Of a stretch of 64,000 nt of DNA, positions 45,812 to 54,534 are shown piece after piece. Numbering within the stretch: position 1 is the stretch's first letter; the number at the start of each line of letters is the position of its first letter. The stretch spans positions 620,001 through 684,000 of the forward strand of contig CAVVEV010000012.1 in assembly GCA_963747335.1 (NCBI GenBank). The letters are read 5' to 3'. A program made the position numbers and the translations under genes. This DNA is from Prado023 sp963747335. Its GTDB lineage: Bacteria > Actinomycetota > Actinomycetes > S36-B12 > CAIYMF01. Below the pieces are notes generated by a model, which saw only the letters and a program-made list of their open reading frames with translations, was not told the origin of the DNA and made no database searches.

Positions 45812-47125
45812 ATGGCCACCGAGATCGCCCGCGTCCCCGGCCTGCCGGGGTTGGGCAACACCGTCGCATTCCTGCGGGACGCCCGATCGCTGCTGAGGCA
45901 CTCCCAGGCGGAGTTCGGCGACGCCTTCGAGGTCCACGTCCTGGGCCAGCCCGTGACCGTGCTGCTCAGCCCGGAGGCCACCAGGGAGATCTACATCGAC
46001 CGGGCCGAGAACTTCTCCAGCGAGATCGGCTGGTCGTTCACGATCGGGCCGATGTTCCACCACGGGCTGATGCTGCGCGACTTCGACGACCACCATCTGC
46101 ACCGCCGGGTGATGCAGTACGCCTTCCGCCGCCAGGCGCTGGCCGGCTACATGGAGCGGGTCAACCACCTCGCACGTCAGCACGTGGCCGCTGCCGTCGC
46201 GGGCGCTGGCCAAGACGGCATCGACGTGTACTCGATGACCAAGCGGCTGACCCTGGACATCGCGACCCAGGTGTTCGTCGGCCTCGACCTCGGACCGCAG
46301 TCCCAGGTGGTCAACGACTCGTTCGTCGCGATGATGCGGGCCTCGGTCTCGCCGTTGCGGCGCGACATCCCCGGCACCCCGTTCGCCCGCGGGCTGCGGG
46401 CGCGGCGAACCCTTCAGGAGCTGCTGACGGGGCTGGTGCTCGAGCGGCGGGACGAGCCGGAGGGCACGGACCTGCTCTCCCGGCTGGCCCACGCCACCAC
46501 CGACGAGGGCAGGACCCTCGAGGTCGACGAGGTCGTCGACCACATGATCTTCCTGCTCCTCGCCGCCCATGACACGACCACCGCGACGCTCACGGTGATG
46601 CTCTGGCACCTCTCCCAGCATCCCGACTGGCAGGACCGCCTGGCGGCCGAGGTCGCAGGGCTGGGCGAGCCGGACGTGACGATCGAGAACTACAAGTCCC
46701 TGACCGACACCGAGCTGGTGATGAAGGAGGCCCTGCGTCTGAGCCCGCCGGTGCCGTTCTCGCCGCGTGGTGTGCTGCGCGACACCCAGGTCGCGGGCGT
46801 GCCTCTGCGCGCGGGCTCGAACGTCACGCTGGCCAGCCTCGGCCTGCACCGGCACCCCGACTGGTGGACCTCCCCGGACGACTTCGACCCGATGCGCTTC
46901 GCTCCTGAGCGCGCCGAGGACCGCGCGCACTCGCACCTGTACGTGCCGTTCGGTGGCGGGGCGCACATCTGCCTGGGCAACCACCTGGCCGAGCTGATGA
47001 CCAAGGCGGTGATGGCTGCGGTCCTGGCCGAGCACCGGGTTCGGGCCCGGCCGGGCCAGCGGATGGAGATGGCCGCGGTGCCGATCCCGAAGCCGAAGGG
47101 GCAGCTGCTGCTGCAGCTGGCCTGA
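45812..47125 (+). CDS. Cytochrome P450
   Basis: 437 residues. Heme-binding loop FGGGAHICLGNHLAE with the cysteine ligand at 387. The I-helix has AAHDTTTATL instead of the commoner AGxDTT, and the ExxR motif is KEALRL. N-terminal region: FGDAFEVHVLGQPVTVLLSPEA, then GLMLRDFDDHHLHRRVMQYAF, resembling sterol/retinoid-type classes (CYP51/CYP120/CYP136 region), but I cannot assign a family. No ferredoxin or reductase gene is adjacent. Soluble. ATG 45812 is chosen over a longer N-terminal extension of low-complexity sequence. Substrate unknown. Confidence 0.92.
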   Translation: MATEIARVPGLPGLGNTVAFLRDARSLLRHSQAEFGDAFEVHVLGQPVTVLLSPEATREIYIDRAENFSSEIGWSFTIGPMFHHGLMLRDFDDHHLHRRVMQYAFRRQALAGYMERVNHLARQHVAAAVAGAGQDGIDVYSMTKRLTLDIATQVFVGLDLGPQSQVVNDSFVAMMRASVSPLRRDIPGTPFARGLRARRTLQELLTGLVLERRDEPEGTDLLSRLAHATTDEGRTLEVDEVVDHMIFLLLAAHDTTTATLTVMLWHLSQHPDWQDRLAAEVAGLGEPDVTIENYKSLTDTELVMKEALRLSPPVPFSPRGVLRDTQVAGVPLRAGSNVTLASLGLHRHPDWWTSPDDFDPMRFAPERAEDRAHSHLYVPFGGGAHICLGNHLAELMTKAVMAAVLAEHRVRARPGQRMEMAAVPIPKPKGQLLLQLA

Positions 47126-47184
47126 GGCATGGGGCCGCCCGGCGGCACCCGGCCGCATCGTTCGGGCCGGCGGGGCTCCACCGG

Positions 47185-48510
47185 CTACCGGCTGAGCGTC
47201 ACCGCCGGGGACGTCGCCTCGATGAGGCCCATCCGTGGCAGGACCCGGACGCGATAGGTGCCGCGGGGGAGGTCCACGATCCGCGTCTCCTTGGCCCCGC
47301 GGGTCCGGAAGGTCGCCTTGAGGGTGCGCCACGAGCCGTCAGTGCGCTGGCGCTGCACCCGGAAGGCCCAGGCCCCGGCGGTGAGGTCCGGGTCGATGTC
47401 CACGCCCAGCTTCGAGCTCGACGCCGACCGCACGGACACGGCCACCGTGGGGATCGGCAGCCCTCCGGGCAGCTCAGCTGCGGCCCGGACAGCACGATCG
47501 ACACGGAGCAGGCCGTGGCCGTACACATCGTCGCGAGCCTTGGGCCCCAGGTCGCGTGCGTTCGCGAGCAGGATCTCCTCGACCTGCTCCCGGCTCAATG
47601 TCGGGTTGGCAGCTCGGACAAGCGCCGCCCCGGCGCTGACGAAGGCCGCGGCGATGGAGGTCCCATCCTCGCGACCCCACCCACCGCCGACCTGCGTGGT
47701 CACGACACCCTCCCCCGGGGCGACGAGGTCGATGAAGCCCCCACGGCTGGCGAAGCCGGAGGCGACCGCCCCCGGTCCCACGCTCGAGACGCCGATCACT
47801 CCGGGGTAGGCCGCCGGGTAGACGGTCGGGCTGCCCTCCTGGCGGCGGTTTCCCGCAGCAGCGACCACAGTGACGCCCTGATCGAGGGCGTACCGGATCG
47901 CGTCGGCCTGGGACTGGCTCTCCGTCTGGCTGCTCAGCGAGAGGTTGATCACCTGGGCACCTGCGGCCACGGCGGCACGGATGCCGCGCGCGGTGCGGCT
48001 CTGATCACCCTCGCCGTCGGCGGCCAGGACCCGGATCGGCAGGATCCGCACCTCGCTGGCCACGCCCGCGATCCCTGCCCCGTCCATCACTCCTGCGATG
48101 ATCCCGGCGATGCGGGTGCCGTGCCCGAAGGGGTCGCCCGTGCGCCCGTCCCCGACCAGGTCAGCCGCCGGGAGCAGCCGGCCAGCGAGGTCGGGATGTG
48201 CGTCGTCCACCCCGGAGTCCAGGACCGCCACGATGACGCCCGACCCCCGAGTGACCCCCCACGCGCCCTCCGCGCCGACAGCGGTGAGTCCCCACTGCGA
48301 GGCGCCCAACCGTTCGCCGCGCACAGTGGACAGGAGCCTCGGGAGCCCTCCGGAGGGGCTGATGTCGGTTGCGGGACGCGCGGCGGTCGGCGCCGACTTC
48401 ACGACTGCGGAGGCATGCGCCGCGAGGTCCGCGCCCGCCGCCGGTGCGGCCGTCGTCGCGAGCATGGCGAGAGCGGCGATACTCGCGCCCCAGGCAGCCC
48501 GATTCCTCAC
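47185..48510 (-). CDS. Secreted subtilisin-like serine protease (S8)
   Basis: 441 residues. Signal peptide through about residue 27 (ALAMLATTAAPAAGA). Catalytic triad: Asp98 in VAVLDSGVD, His130 in GHGTRIAG, Ser285 in EDGTSIAAAF; the oxyanion Asn is in VVAAAGNRR (221). No long prodomain of the I9 type is evident (about 45 residues between signal and mature start). The C-terminal ~100 residues form a beta-sandwich-like domain (FRVQRQRTDGSWRTLKATF), possibly for cell-wall attachment or substrate binding. The start is GTG 48510. It converges with the P450 gene, 59 bases apart. Confidence 0.92.
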   Translation of the reverse strand: MRNRAAWGASIAALAMLATTAAPAAGADLAAHASAVVKSAPTAARPATDISPSGGLPRLLSTVRGERLGASQWGLTAVGAEGAWGVTRGSGVIVAVLDSGVDDAHPDLAGRLLPAADLVGDGRTGDPFGHGTRIAGIIAGVMDGAGIAGVASEVRILPIRVLAADGEGDQSRTARGIRAAVAAGAQVINLSLSSQTESQSQADAIRYALDQGVTVVAAAGNRRQEGSPTVYPAAYPGVIGVSSVGPGAVASGFASRGGFIDLVAPGEGVVTTQVGGGWGREDGTSIAAAFVSAGAALVRAANPTLSREQVEEILLANARDLGPKARDDVYGHGLLRVDRAVRAAAELPGGLPIPTVAVSVRSASSSKLGVDIDPDLTAGAWAFRVQRQRTDGSWRTLKATFRTRGAKETRIVDLPRGTYRVRVLPRMGLIEATSPAVTLSR

Positions 48511-48689
48511 CCAAAGGTTGTAGCACGGTGACGCCCCAACGCATCACCCAGTCCAGGTTAAGGCTCTCCCCGAGCGCCTGACGCGATCCCCACGTGGCGG
48601 CCGATCCGGACCGCGGACCCACATCCGCGACCCCCGCACCAGTCGGTGGTCGGGGTCAGTTGATCGACGGGGACAGCCAGTCGGCCAGG

Positions 48690-50183
48690 TCAATCGGTCG
48701 GCTGCTGCGGGATGTGGATCTCGCGCTTGAGGATCTTGCCGGTGGCCGTCAGGGGGAGGTCGGTGGTCACCCAGACGATCCGGGGGTACTTGTAGGCCGC
48801 CACCCGCTCCTTGACGAACTCGCGCAGCTCGTCCCCCGTGACGCTCTGGCCGGGCTTGAGGGTCACGGCCGCCGCGATCTCCTCGCCGAGCTCGCGGTGC
48901 GGGACGCCCACGACGGCAGCGGTGGCCACGGCGGGGTGCTCGTAGAGCACCTCCTCGATCTCGCGCGGATACACGTTGTAGCCACCGCGGATGATCATGT
49001 CCTTGGCCCGGTCGACGATGAAGTAGTAGCCATCGGCATCGCGCTTGGCCAGGTCGCCGGTGCGGAACCAGCCGTCGTTCATGACCTCCGCGGTCGCCTC
49101 GGGCTTGCCCAGGTAGCCCTTCATGACGTTGTGACCCTTGATCGCGATCTCGCCGATCTCGCCCTCGGGGGTGTCGTTCCAGTCGGCGTCGATGAGGCGC
49201 ATCTGGACACCCGCGACCGGCTGGCCGATCGAGCCGGGCTTGCGCTCGCGGTCGGCGTGGTTGAACGAGGCGACCGGGCTGGTCTCGGACAGGCCGTACC
49301 CCTCGAGGATGATCGCGTCGAACGCGGCCTCGAAGCCGTGCAGGACCTCGACGGGCAGGGATGCCCCGCCCGAGGCGCACACGCGCAGCGCGGACAGGTC
49401 GTAGTCGGCCTTGCCCGGGTGCTGGAGCAGCGCCACGTACATCGTGGGCACGGCGAGCAGGATCGTGACCTTGTCGCGCTGGAGGACCTCCAGGGCCTTG
49501 GTCGGCTCGAACCGGGGGATCAGGGTCAGGTTCGCCCCGACCGACAGGGCCGCGTTCATCCCCACCGTCTGGCCGAAGGAGTGGAACAGCGGCAGGCCGC
49601 CGAAGACGACGTCGTCGGGGCCGATGTCCACGAGGCCGACGGAGATCTCGGCGTTGCGTGCCATGTTGGTGTGCGTCAGCTCGGCGCCCTTGGGAGTTCC
49701 CGTGGTGCCCGAGGTGTAGAGCACGACCGCGGTGTCCTGGTCATCACGCTCGACCATGGCGACCGGCTCGTGGGCCATGACCTGGCCGAGGAAATCGGCG
49801 GGCACGACGCTGATGAATGTGGTGCCTGCTTCGTCAGCGCCCTTGCCCGCCTCCTCGGCGACGCCGTCCCAGGCGAACAGGGCGCGGGCCTCGGAGTCGG
49901 ACAGCACGAAAGCGACCTCGCGGGACTTGTAGAGCGGGTTCATCGGGACCACGACCCCGCCGGCCCAGAGGATGCCGTAGTACACGATCGGCATGTGGGG
50001 GATGTTGGGCATCGAGACCGCGACCCTGTCACCGGGCTGGACGCCGAGGTCCTGGAGCCAGCCAGCGACCCGGGCCGCGGCCTGGGCGAGCATGCCGTAG
50101 CCGACGACGGTCTCGTCGAAGGTGATGGCGGGGGCGGCAGGGTTGGCCTGAGCGGAGCGCGCGAGGTTGCTGGCCAGGTTCAT
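48690..50183 (-). CDS. Long-chain acyl-CoA synthetase (AMP-forming)
   Basis: 497 residues. ANL-superfamily motifs: VLYTSGTTGTPKGAELTHTN (P-loop, A3), EGYGLSETSPV (A5), DGWFRTGDLAKRDADGYYFI (A7) and DRAKDMIIRGGYNVYPREIE (A8). The catalytic lysine near the C-terminus is in LPLTATGKILKREI (A10). Activates a carboxylic acid, most likely a medium- or long-chain fatty acid, to its CoA thioester; acid specificity is inferred. ATG 50183. Its upstream region is G-rich and repetitive. Confidence 0.93.
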   Translation of the reverse strand: MNLASNLARSAQANPAAPAITFDETVVGYGMLAQAAARVAGWLQDLGVQPGDRVAVSMPNIPHMPIVYYGILWAGGVVVPMNPLYKSREVAFVLSDSEARALFAWDGVAEEAGKGADEAGTTFISVVPADFLGQVMAHEPVAMVERDDQDTAVVLYTSGTTGTPKGAELTHTNMARNAEISVGLVDIGPDDVVFGGLPLFHSFGQTVGMNAALSVGANLTLIPRFEPTKALEVLQRDKVTILLAVPTMYVALLQHPGKADYDLSALRVCASGGASLPVEVLHGFEAAFDAIILEGYGLSETSPVASFNHADRERKPGSIGQPVAGVQMRLIDADWNDTPEGEIGEIAIKGHNVMKGYLGKPEATAEVMNDGWFRTGDLAKRDADGYYFIVDRAKDMIIRGGYNVYPREIEEVLYEHPAVATAAVVGVPHRELGEEIAAAVTLKPGQSVTGDELREFVKERVAAYKYPRIVWVTTDLPLTATGKILKREIHIPQQPTD

Positions 50184-50476
50184 GGGCGTCCTTCCCGGTG
50201 GGGGTCGCTGACGCGCCTCGTGGCGGGTGCGGCGGAGGGGTCCTTCACTGTAGGGCGCTGAGTGGGTCGGTCTCGCGCTGGGGTGGCGTGGGTCACAGCG
50301 GGGCCGGGCGGGGTGGTGGGCCGGGGCGGGTCCGTGGGCCGGGCGTGTCCGTGGGGCGGAGCGTGTCGGTGGGCCGGGCGTTGCGTCCGGATGGGTCTGG
50401 GCAGGGCATGGGCCCACCCTGGCGGCGGCCGGGCCGGTAGGCGGCGGCCCGCCAGGTGTCCAGCGAAGCTCGACGT
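50184..50476. other. G-rich intergenic region upstream of the acyl-CoA synthetase
   Basis: 293 bases with no supported gene. Bases 50300-50330 hold six runs of three or four G with loops of 1-4 bases, a strong G-quadruplex pattern on the + strand, which is the template for the acyl-CoA synthetase. Bases 50330-50381 hold three ~17-bp units of the form GT(C)CGTGGGCCGGGCGT. The region separates two minus-strand genes. No -10/-35 pair was recognised. Confidence 0.6.
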
Positions 50477-51463
50477 TCAGGCCTGCAGCGCCTGGATCCC
50501 GGCCTCGAGCTCGTCGGCAAGTGACGCCCCGAAGGTGCTGGTCACATGCTCCGCGTCGCGGAAGGTGATCAGCCCGTCGATGACGCTGAGGCACTCAGCG
50601 CGGTCGCCACAGACCTCGCGGCGCAGGTCGATCACTGGGGTCCCGGTCGCCCCCGCGGCGGCCCGCTGTGCCGCGTCGTCGGGTTCGGTCCCCTGGAGCC
50701 GGTAGCCGCAGGCCTCCGGGCCGTCGGCCTCGATGCAGTCCGGGATGTCGAATCCGGGCACCTGGGTGTCGCGGATGAGGAGGGTGCGCGCCCCCATGTC
50801 GGCGAACCGGCGCAGGTCGTCGTCCAAGGCCTGGCCGAGGCGGGCGGCTGACTCGGCGGCGCTGAGGGGTTCGCCATCGCTGCCGGCGATCCGGTAATGG
50901 TCGGACCTCGCTGCCACCAGCACGAGCATCGGCTCCTGGGTCGAGACCAGGTCCATCGCGTGGGCGTGCCACGCTGCGCACTGCGGGTACTCGTCGCGGA
51001 GGTCGGCCGTGAGCACGTGCGCCCCACCGGGAGGGCAGTCCGCCTTCGTCACCGGGAGCAGCCGCCAGTTGTGCCGCCCGGCCACCTCGACCGCGGCGCT
51101 GAACCACTGGGCGGCGTGCGTGTCGCCGTAGAGGACGACGGTGTCCCCGTCGAAGAACCCGTACGAGCAGTCCTCGGGGTCCGGGGCCGAGGTCTGGGCA
51201 TGGCGAGCGAAGCAGCCGCTCTCGAGGAGCTCGCTGGTGTCGGCGCGGGCCTGCGCCGGCGTCATCGTGAGCCGCATCGGCCTCGTGCTGGCCGACGGGG
51301 ACCCCGTGGGGGCGGAGCCCGGGGTGGTCGAAGGGCTGGACGAGGCGGCCGGATCCGAGCTGCGGCCGGAGCACGCGCCGGTCAGCGTGAGGATCGCAAC
51401 CACGGCGATGGGGACGACCAGCGGCGCAGGGCGTCGGCTGCCCACGGTTCCACGGTGGGTCAC
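50477..51463 (-). CDS. SGNH-domain lipoprotein-like protein (standalone, catalytic Ser replaced by Thr)
   Basis: 328 residues. N-terminal hydrophobic segment (APLVVPIAVVAILTLTGAC) with a possible lipobox at Cys31, then a Ser/Pro/Thr-rich spacer to about 62. The SGNH domain is of the type normally fused to OafA-like acyltransferases. Block I is VLYGDTHAAQWF: the nucleophile Ser of GDSH is Thr115 here. The C-terminal Asp-His pair is kept (RDAEHVTSTFG). Cys residues at 84, 99 and elsewhere suggest disulfides outside the membrane. Start GTG 51463 has GGGAGG upstream, better than TTG 51544. It may be inactive, or a binding domain. Confidence 0.82.
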   Translation of the reverse strand: MTHRGTVGSRRPAPLVVPIAVVAILTLTGACSGRSSDPAASSSPSTTPGSAPTGSPSASTRPMRLTMTPAQARADTSELLESGCFARHAQTSAPDPEDCSYGFFDGDTVVLYGDTHAAQWFSAAVEVAGRHNWRLLPVTKADCPPGGAHVLTADLRDEYPQCAAWHAHAMDLVSTQEPMLVLVAARSDHYRIAGSDGEPLSAAESAARLGQALDDDLRRFADMGARTLLIRDTQVPGFDIPDCIEADGPEACGYRLQGTEPDDAAQRAAAGATGTPVIDLRREVCGDRAECLSVIDGLITFRDAEHVTSTFGASLADELEAGIQALQA

Positions 51464-51655
51464 GGCCGAACACCTCCCCCCTCGCACGGAGAGCGCACGA
51501 GCCAGGCTCCCTTCAGGATGCCCGTTCCGGATGGGCCGGGGCAAGGCGGATCGGGTGAATGAGGGACCCCTCTAGGCGACGCCAGCCGTGCGGGCCCGGG
51601 GGAAGCGCCTCGCCCCCGGGTTGTGGCGGCCACACGGGTGGGCATACTGGCGAGC

Positions 51656-52294
51656 ATGGCTGCCCACGACCACCCGCTCTTCACGCGCCTCTACGAGGTC
51701 ATCGCCGACCTCGGCGAGCACTCGCAGCTCGGTTCGGCCCGCAGTGAGGTGCTGGCGGGGGCGCACGGACGGCTGCTGATCGTCGGGCTGGGCCCGGGCC
51801 ACGACCTCGACCACCTGCCCCACGCCGTCACGTCGGTCGTGGCCGTCGAGCCGAGCGACTCGATGCGGGCAGCGTCCCTGCCTCGGGTGGAGGCCGCCCG
51901 GGCGCGGGGGCTGGAGGTCGAGCTCATCGACGCGGTCGGGGAGGCGCTGCCGCTTCCGGACGACTCGGTCGACTGCGTGCTGTTCGCCTACGTGCTGTGC
52001 TCGGTGGACTCAGTGGAGGAGGTGTTGGCCGAGGCCCGGCGCGTGCTGCACCCGGACGGGTCGGTGTGCGTGCTGGAGCACGTGCGCGCGGACTCGGGGA
52101 CGTGGACCGAGCGCCTGCAGCGCGTGGTGTCGATCGGCGGGATGTGGCCGCGGCTGGCCGGTGGGTGCCGGTGCACGCAGGACACACGCGCCGCCCTGGC
52201 CGAGGCGGGCTTCCACGTTGAGGACCTGACCGAAAGGACGCTCGTCAGTGTTCCTGTGGTCAACTGGACGTTGATGGGCTCGAGCCGGCCGTAG
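51656..52294 (+). CDS. SAM-dependent methyltransferase (type 11)
   Basis: 212 residues. Class I fold: motif I LLIVGLGPGHDLDHLP, motif II VVAVEPSDSMRAA, DAVGEALPLPDDSVDCVLF and LAEARRVLHPDGSVCVLEHV, the standard UbiE/PhcB-like order. The terminal part includes GGCRCTQDTRAALAEAGF, as in small-molecule/phospholipid methyltransferases of this group. ATG 51656; divergent from the SGNH gene. Substrate unknown. Confidence 0.88.
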   Translation: MAAHDHPLFTRLYEVIADLGEHSQLGSARSEVLAGAHGRLLIVGLGPGHDLDHLPHAVTSVVAVEPSDSMRAASLPRVEAARARGLEVELIDAVGEALPLPDDSVDCVLFAYVLCSVDSVEEVLAEARRVLHPDGSVCVLEHVRADSGTWTERLQRVVSIGGMWPRLAGGCRCTQDTRAALAEAGFHVEDLTERTLVSVPVVNWTLMGSSRP

Positions 52295-52447
52295 GGGGAT
52301 CCCCGGACACCTCATAGCGCGGGCCCCCGGCCACGACCTGCCTCGACCCCACCCGCGACGACCAACCCCTGGGCCGACCACCCGGACCACCCAAAGGCAG
52401 CCCCCACAACGCGGCGGACGCCAGAAGAACACCCCACCGGCATGAAC

Positions 52448-52486
52448 GAAGTCCCGGGACATCTGTTAACGATGTCCCGGGACTTC
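52448..52486 (-). terminator. Long perfect hairpin after tRNA-Thr
   Basis: Perfect 15-bp stem GAAGTCCCGGGACAT (52448-52462) / ATGTCCCGGGACTTC (52472-52486), with a 9-base loop containing GTTAAC. It begins 4 bases beyond the encoded CCA of the tRNA, on its downstream side. No T tract. Probably the tRNA terminator or a processing stem. Confidence 0.75.
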
Positions 52487-52490
52487 ACGA

Positions 52491-52565
52491 TGGAGCCGCC
52501 TCGGGGATTTGAACCCCGGACCTGCTCATTACGAGTGAGCTGCTCTACCCCTGAGCTAAGGCGGC
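52491..52565 (-). tRNA. tRNA-Thr (anticodon CGT), CCA encoded
   Basis: Cloverleaf on the minus strand. The acceptor arms GCCGCCT and AGGCGGC pair, with discriminator T and an encoded CCA at 52493-52491. D arm TAGCTCAGGGGTAGAGCA, anticodon stem GCTCA/TGAGC around loop CTCGTAA (anticodon CGT), and T arm CCGGGGTTCAAATCCCCG. It reads ACG codons. The mature body is 72 bases without CCA. Confidence 0.97.
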
Positions 52566-52721
52566 GTGCCAGCCGTGGGCGATCGGCTTGCCGGACCCGG
52601 ACGGACGGCCCAATGGTACAGAGGCACGCGGCCGCACCCCAAATGCCGAAGAGTACGAGGTTGACCCGACCTGGCGACGACCTCGGTACCCTGACCCGGT
52701 GGACGGAATCCGGAGTCACCT

Positions 52722-53873
52722 GTGACCGATGTGACACCCACGTCTGAGGAGGACCCCCTGGTCGCAGCACTCCGCGAGGAGAACGAACGGCTCAGGGCGC
52801 AGAACCGGCTGCTCATCGATCAGATGGCGGCGAGCCGGGCGGCGCAGGACGACCTGGCCAAGCACTTGCGGGTGACCGCGCCCTTACGTCGGGTGCAGGA
52901 ATCGTTGCGCCACCGAGCTGGGGGCCGGCGACGCGGCGCAGCCGGCGACACGCGGTTCGCCCCACCGGAATCGGTTCCTCCACGGCCCCCGTCGGCACTG
53001 CTCATCACCGACGACCAGGCCTCCCGCCACCCCCTCCTGTCCCGGACCCGCGACTGGCTCGCCAGCGGCTCGCTGCTGCCCGAGTCAGATGTCCGCCCAC
53101 TCCGTACCGGGTGCGCCGGACGCGTTCTGGTCGTCGCCCACGTCTTCTACCCCGAGCTCTGGGTGCCACTCGCCGAACGGATCGCCCGCATCCCTGAGCC
53201 AGTGGATCTGGTCGTCACACTGGTCGAAGAGCGCTCCGAAGCCCTCGCAGATTCGATCGTGGCGCAGTTCCCCAACGTACGGTTCGAGGTCGTGCCCAAT
53301 CGCGGTCGGGATATGTGGCCGTTCGTCCGGATCCTGGAGCTCGGGCTCGTCGGCGACTACGACGCCGTGCTCAAGCTGCACACCAAAGCCAGCGTGCACC
53401 GGATCGACGGGGCCGTCTGGCGCGATCGACTGCTGGACTCCCTGTGTCCCTCACCGGAGGGGATCGAGCTGATCCTGGAGCTGTTTCGCCGCGACCCGGA
53501 TGTCGGCATGGTGGCACCCGCAGGGGCGGTGCTCGGTCGGGAGTTCTGGGGGTCGAATGGGCCGATGGTGGACGCGTTGGCCGCACGGACGGGGATCGGC
53601 GTCGACCCCGAGCGGGTCTGGTTCCCGGGGGGGTCGATGTTCTGGAGCCGACCCCAGCCCCTGAACCGGCTTCGCGACACGCGGCTCACAATCGAGGACT
53701 TCGAGCACGAGGCGGTGTCGATCGATGGGACGACGGCTCACGCCCTGGAGCGGTTCGTGGGAGCGCTGGTCGCCGACGCCAGGATGTCCGTCATCGGGGC
53801 GGACGAGGTGGCCGGTAGGTTGGCCGCGGCACGCGCCCGTAATGGCTCAGGAGGCAACGCAGATGCAGGTTGA
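52722..53873 (+). CDS. Rhamnan synthesis F (RgpF)-like protein with N-terminal coiled coil
   Basis: 383 residues. Residues ~11-45 form a predicted coiled coil (LVAALREENERLRAQNRLLIDQ), then a basic linker (RHRAGGRRRG). The RgpF domain includes VLVVAHVFYPELWVPLAERI, FEVVPNRGRDMWPFVRIL, AVLKLHTKASVHR, WRDRLLDSL, FWGSNGPMVDALAAR and FPGGSMFWSRPQ, as in enzymes of rhamnose-polysaccharide assembly. No signal or membrane span. Start GTG 52722 with GGAG upstream. It opens the glycan locus, followed by rmlC, which it overlaps by 11 bases. Confidence 0.88.
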   Translation: MTDVTPTSEEDPLVAALREENERLRAQNRLLIDQMAASRAAQDDLAKHLRVTAPLRRVQESLRHRAGGRRRGAAGDTRFAPPESVPPRPPSALLITDDQASRHPLLSRTRDWLASGSLLPESDVRPLRTGCAGRVLVVAHVFYPELWVPLAERIARIPEPVDLVVTLVEERSEALADSIVAQFPNVRFEVVPNRGRDMWPFVRILELGLVGDYDAVLKLHTKASVHRIDGAVWRDRLLDSLCPSPEGIELILELFRRDPDVGMVAPAGAVLGREFWGSNGPMVDALAARTGIGVDPERVWFPGGSMFWSRPQPLNRLRDTRLTIEDFEHEAVSIDGTTAHALERFVGALVADARMSVIGADEVAGRLAAARARNGSGGNADAG

Positions 53874-54470
53874 ACCGATGTCGATCGAGGGTGCATGGGT
53901 CTTCACCCCGAGGATCCACGGTGACGAGCGCGGGGCCTTCCTGGAGTGGTTCAAGGACCCTCTGTTCACCGAAGCCGTCGGGCATCGCCTCGATCTTGCT
54001 CAGGCCAACGCCTCGATCTCGGCCAAGGGCGTGCTGCGCGGGATCCATTTCGCCGACGTGCCGCCCGGGCAGGCCAAGTACGTGACCTGCGTGAAGGGCT
54101 CGGTGCTCGACGTCATCGTCGACATCCGGGTGGGGTCCCCGACGTTCGGGCAGTGGACGTCCGTGCTCCTTGACGACCGGGATCGCCGGGCCGTGTACCT
54201 GTCCGAGGGACTGGGGCACGGGTTCTGCTCGCTGGAGGACGGCTCGACGGTGGTCTACCTGTGCAGCGAGGGGTACAACCCGACCGGCGAGCACGAGGTA
54301 CACCCCTTGGACCCGGCGATCGGGATCGACTGGCCACTGGACGGCATCGAGCCGGAGCTGTCAGCCAAGGACGCCGCTGCACCCACGCTGGCGGAGGCCG
54401 CGGCGGCGGGGCTCCTGCCGTCCTACGAGGCGTGCTGCGTGGTCCACAACGCGGCGGCCGGTCGGGCTGA
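53863..54470 (+). CDS. rfbC: dTDP-4-dehydrorhamnose 3,5-epimerase (end obscured)
   Basis: About 200 residues. Cupin epimerase of dTDP-L-rhamnose synthesis: FTPRIHGDERGAFLEWF (contains catalytic-region His), ANASISAKGVLRGIHF, VLDVIVDIRVGSPTFGQW, YLSEGLGHGFCSLEDGSTVVYLCSEGYNP and ILSDKD-type text read here as LSAKDAAAPTLAEA. Start ATG 53863 with GGAGG nine bases upstream. The frame as given does not stop but continues into the next gene (to 54843). A TGA in another frame at 54468-54470 is at the expected length, so one indel near 54440-54465 is likely. A true fusion cannot be excluded. Confidence 0.88.
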
Positions 54471-54534
54471 TCGTCACCGCCGAGTCCACGAGCGCTCAAC
54501 CGCCTCCCTCGCTCGGAAGGCTAGCTCTTGCCCC

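Noticed and set aside
52661..52692. TTGACC and TACCCT as a promoter for the RgpF-like gene
   Set aside because: Spacing of 20 bases is too long and the -10 is weak; not reported as a feature.
52448..54000. Glycan locus as an island integrated at tRNA-Thr
   Set aside because: The locus lies on the 5' side of the tRNA, no integrase is present and no duplicated tRNA 3' end was seen. Integration normally uses the 3' end.
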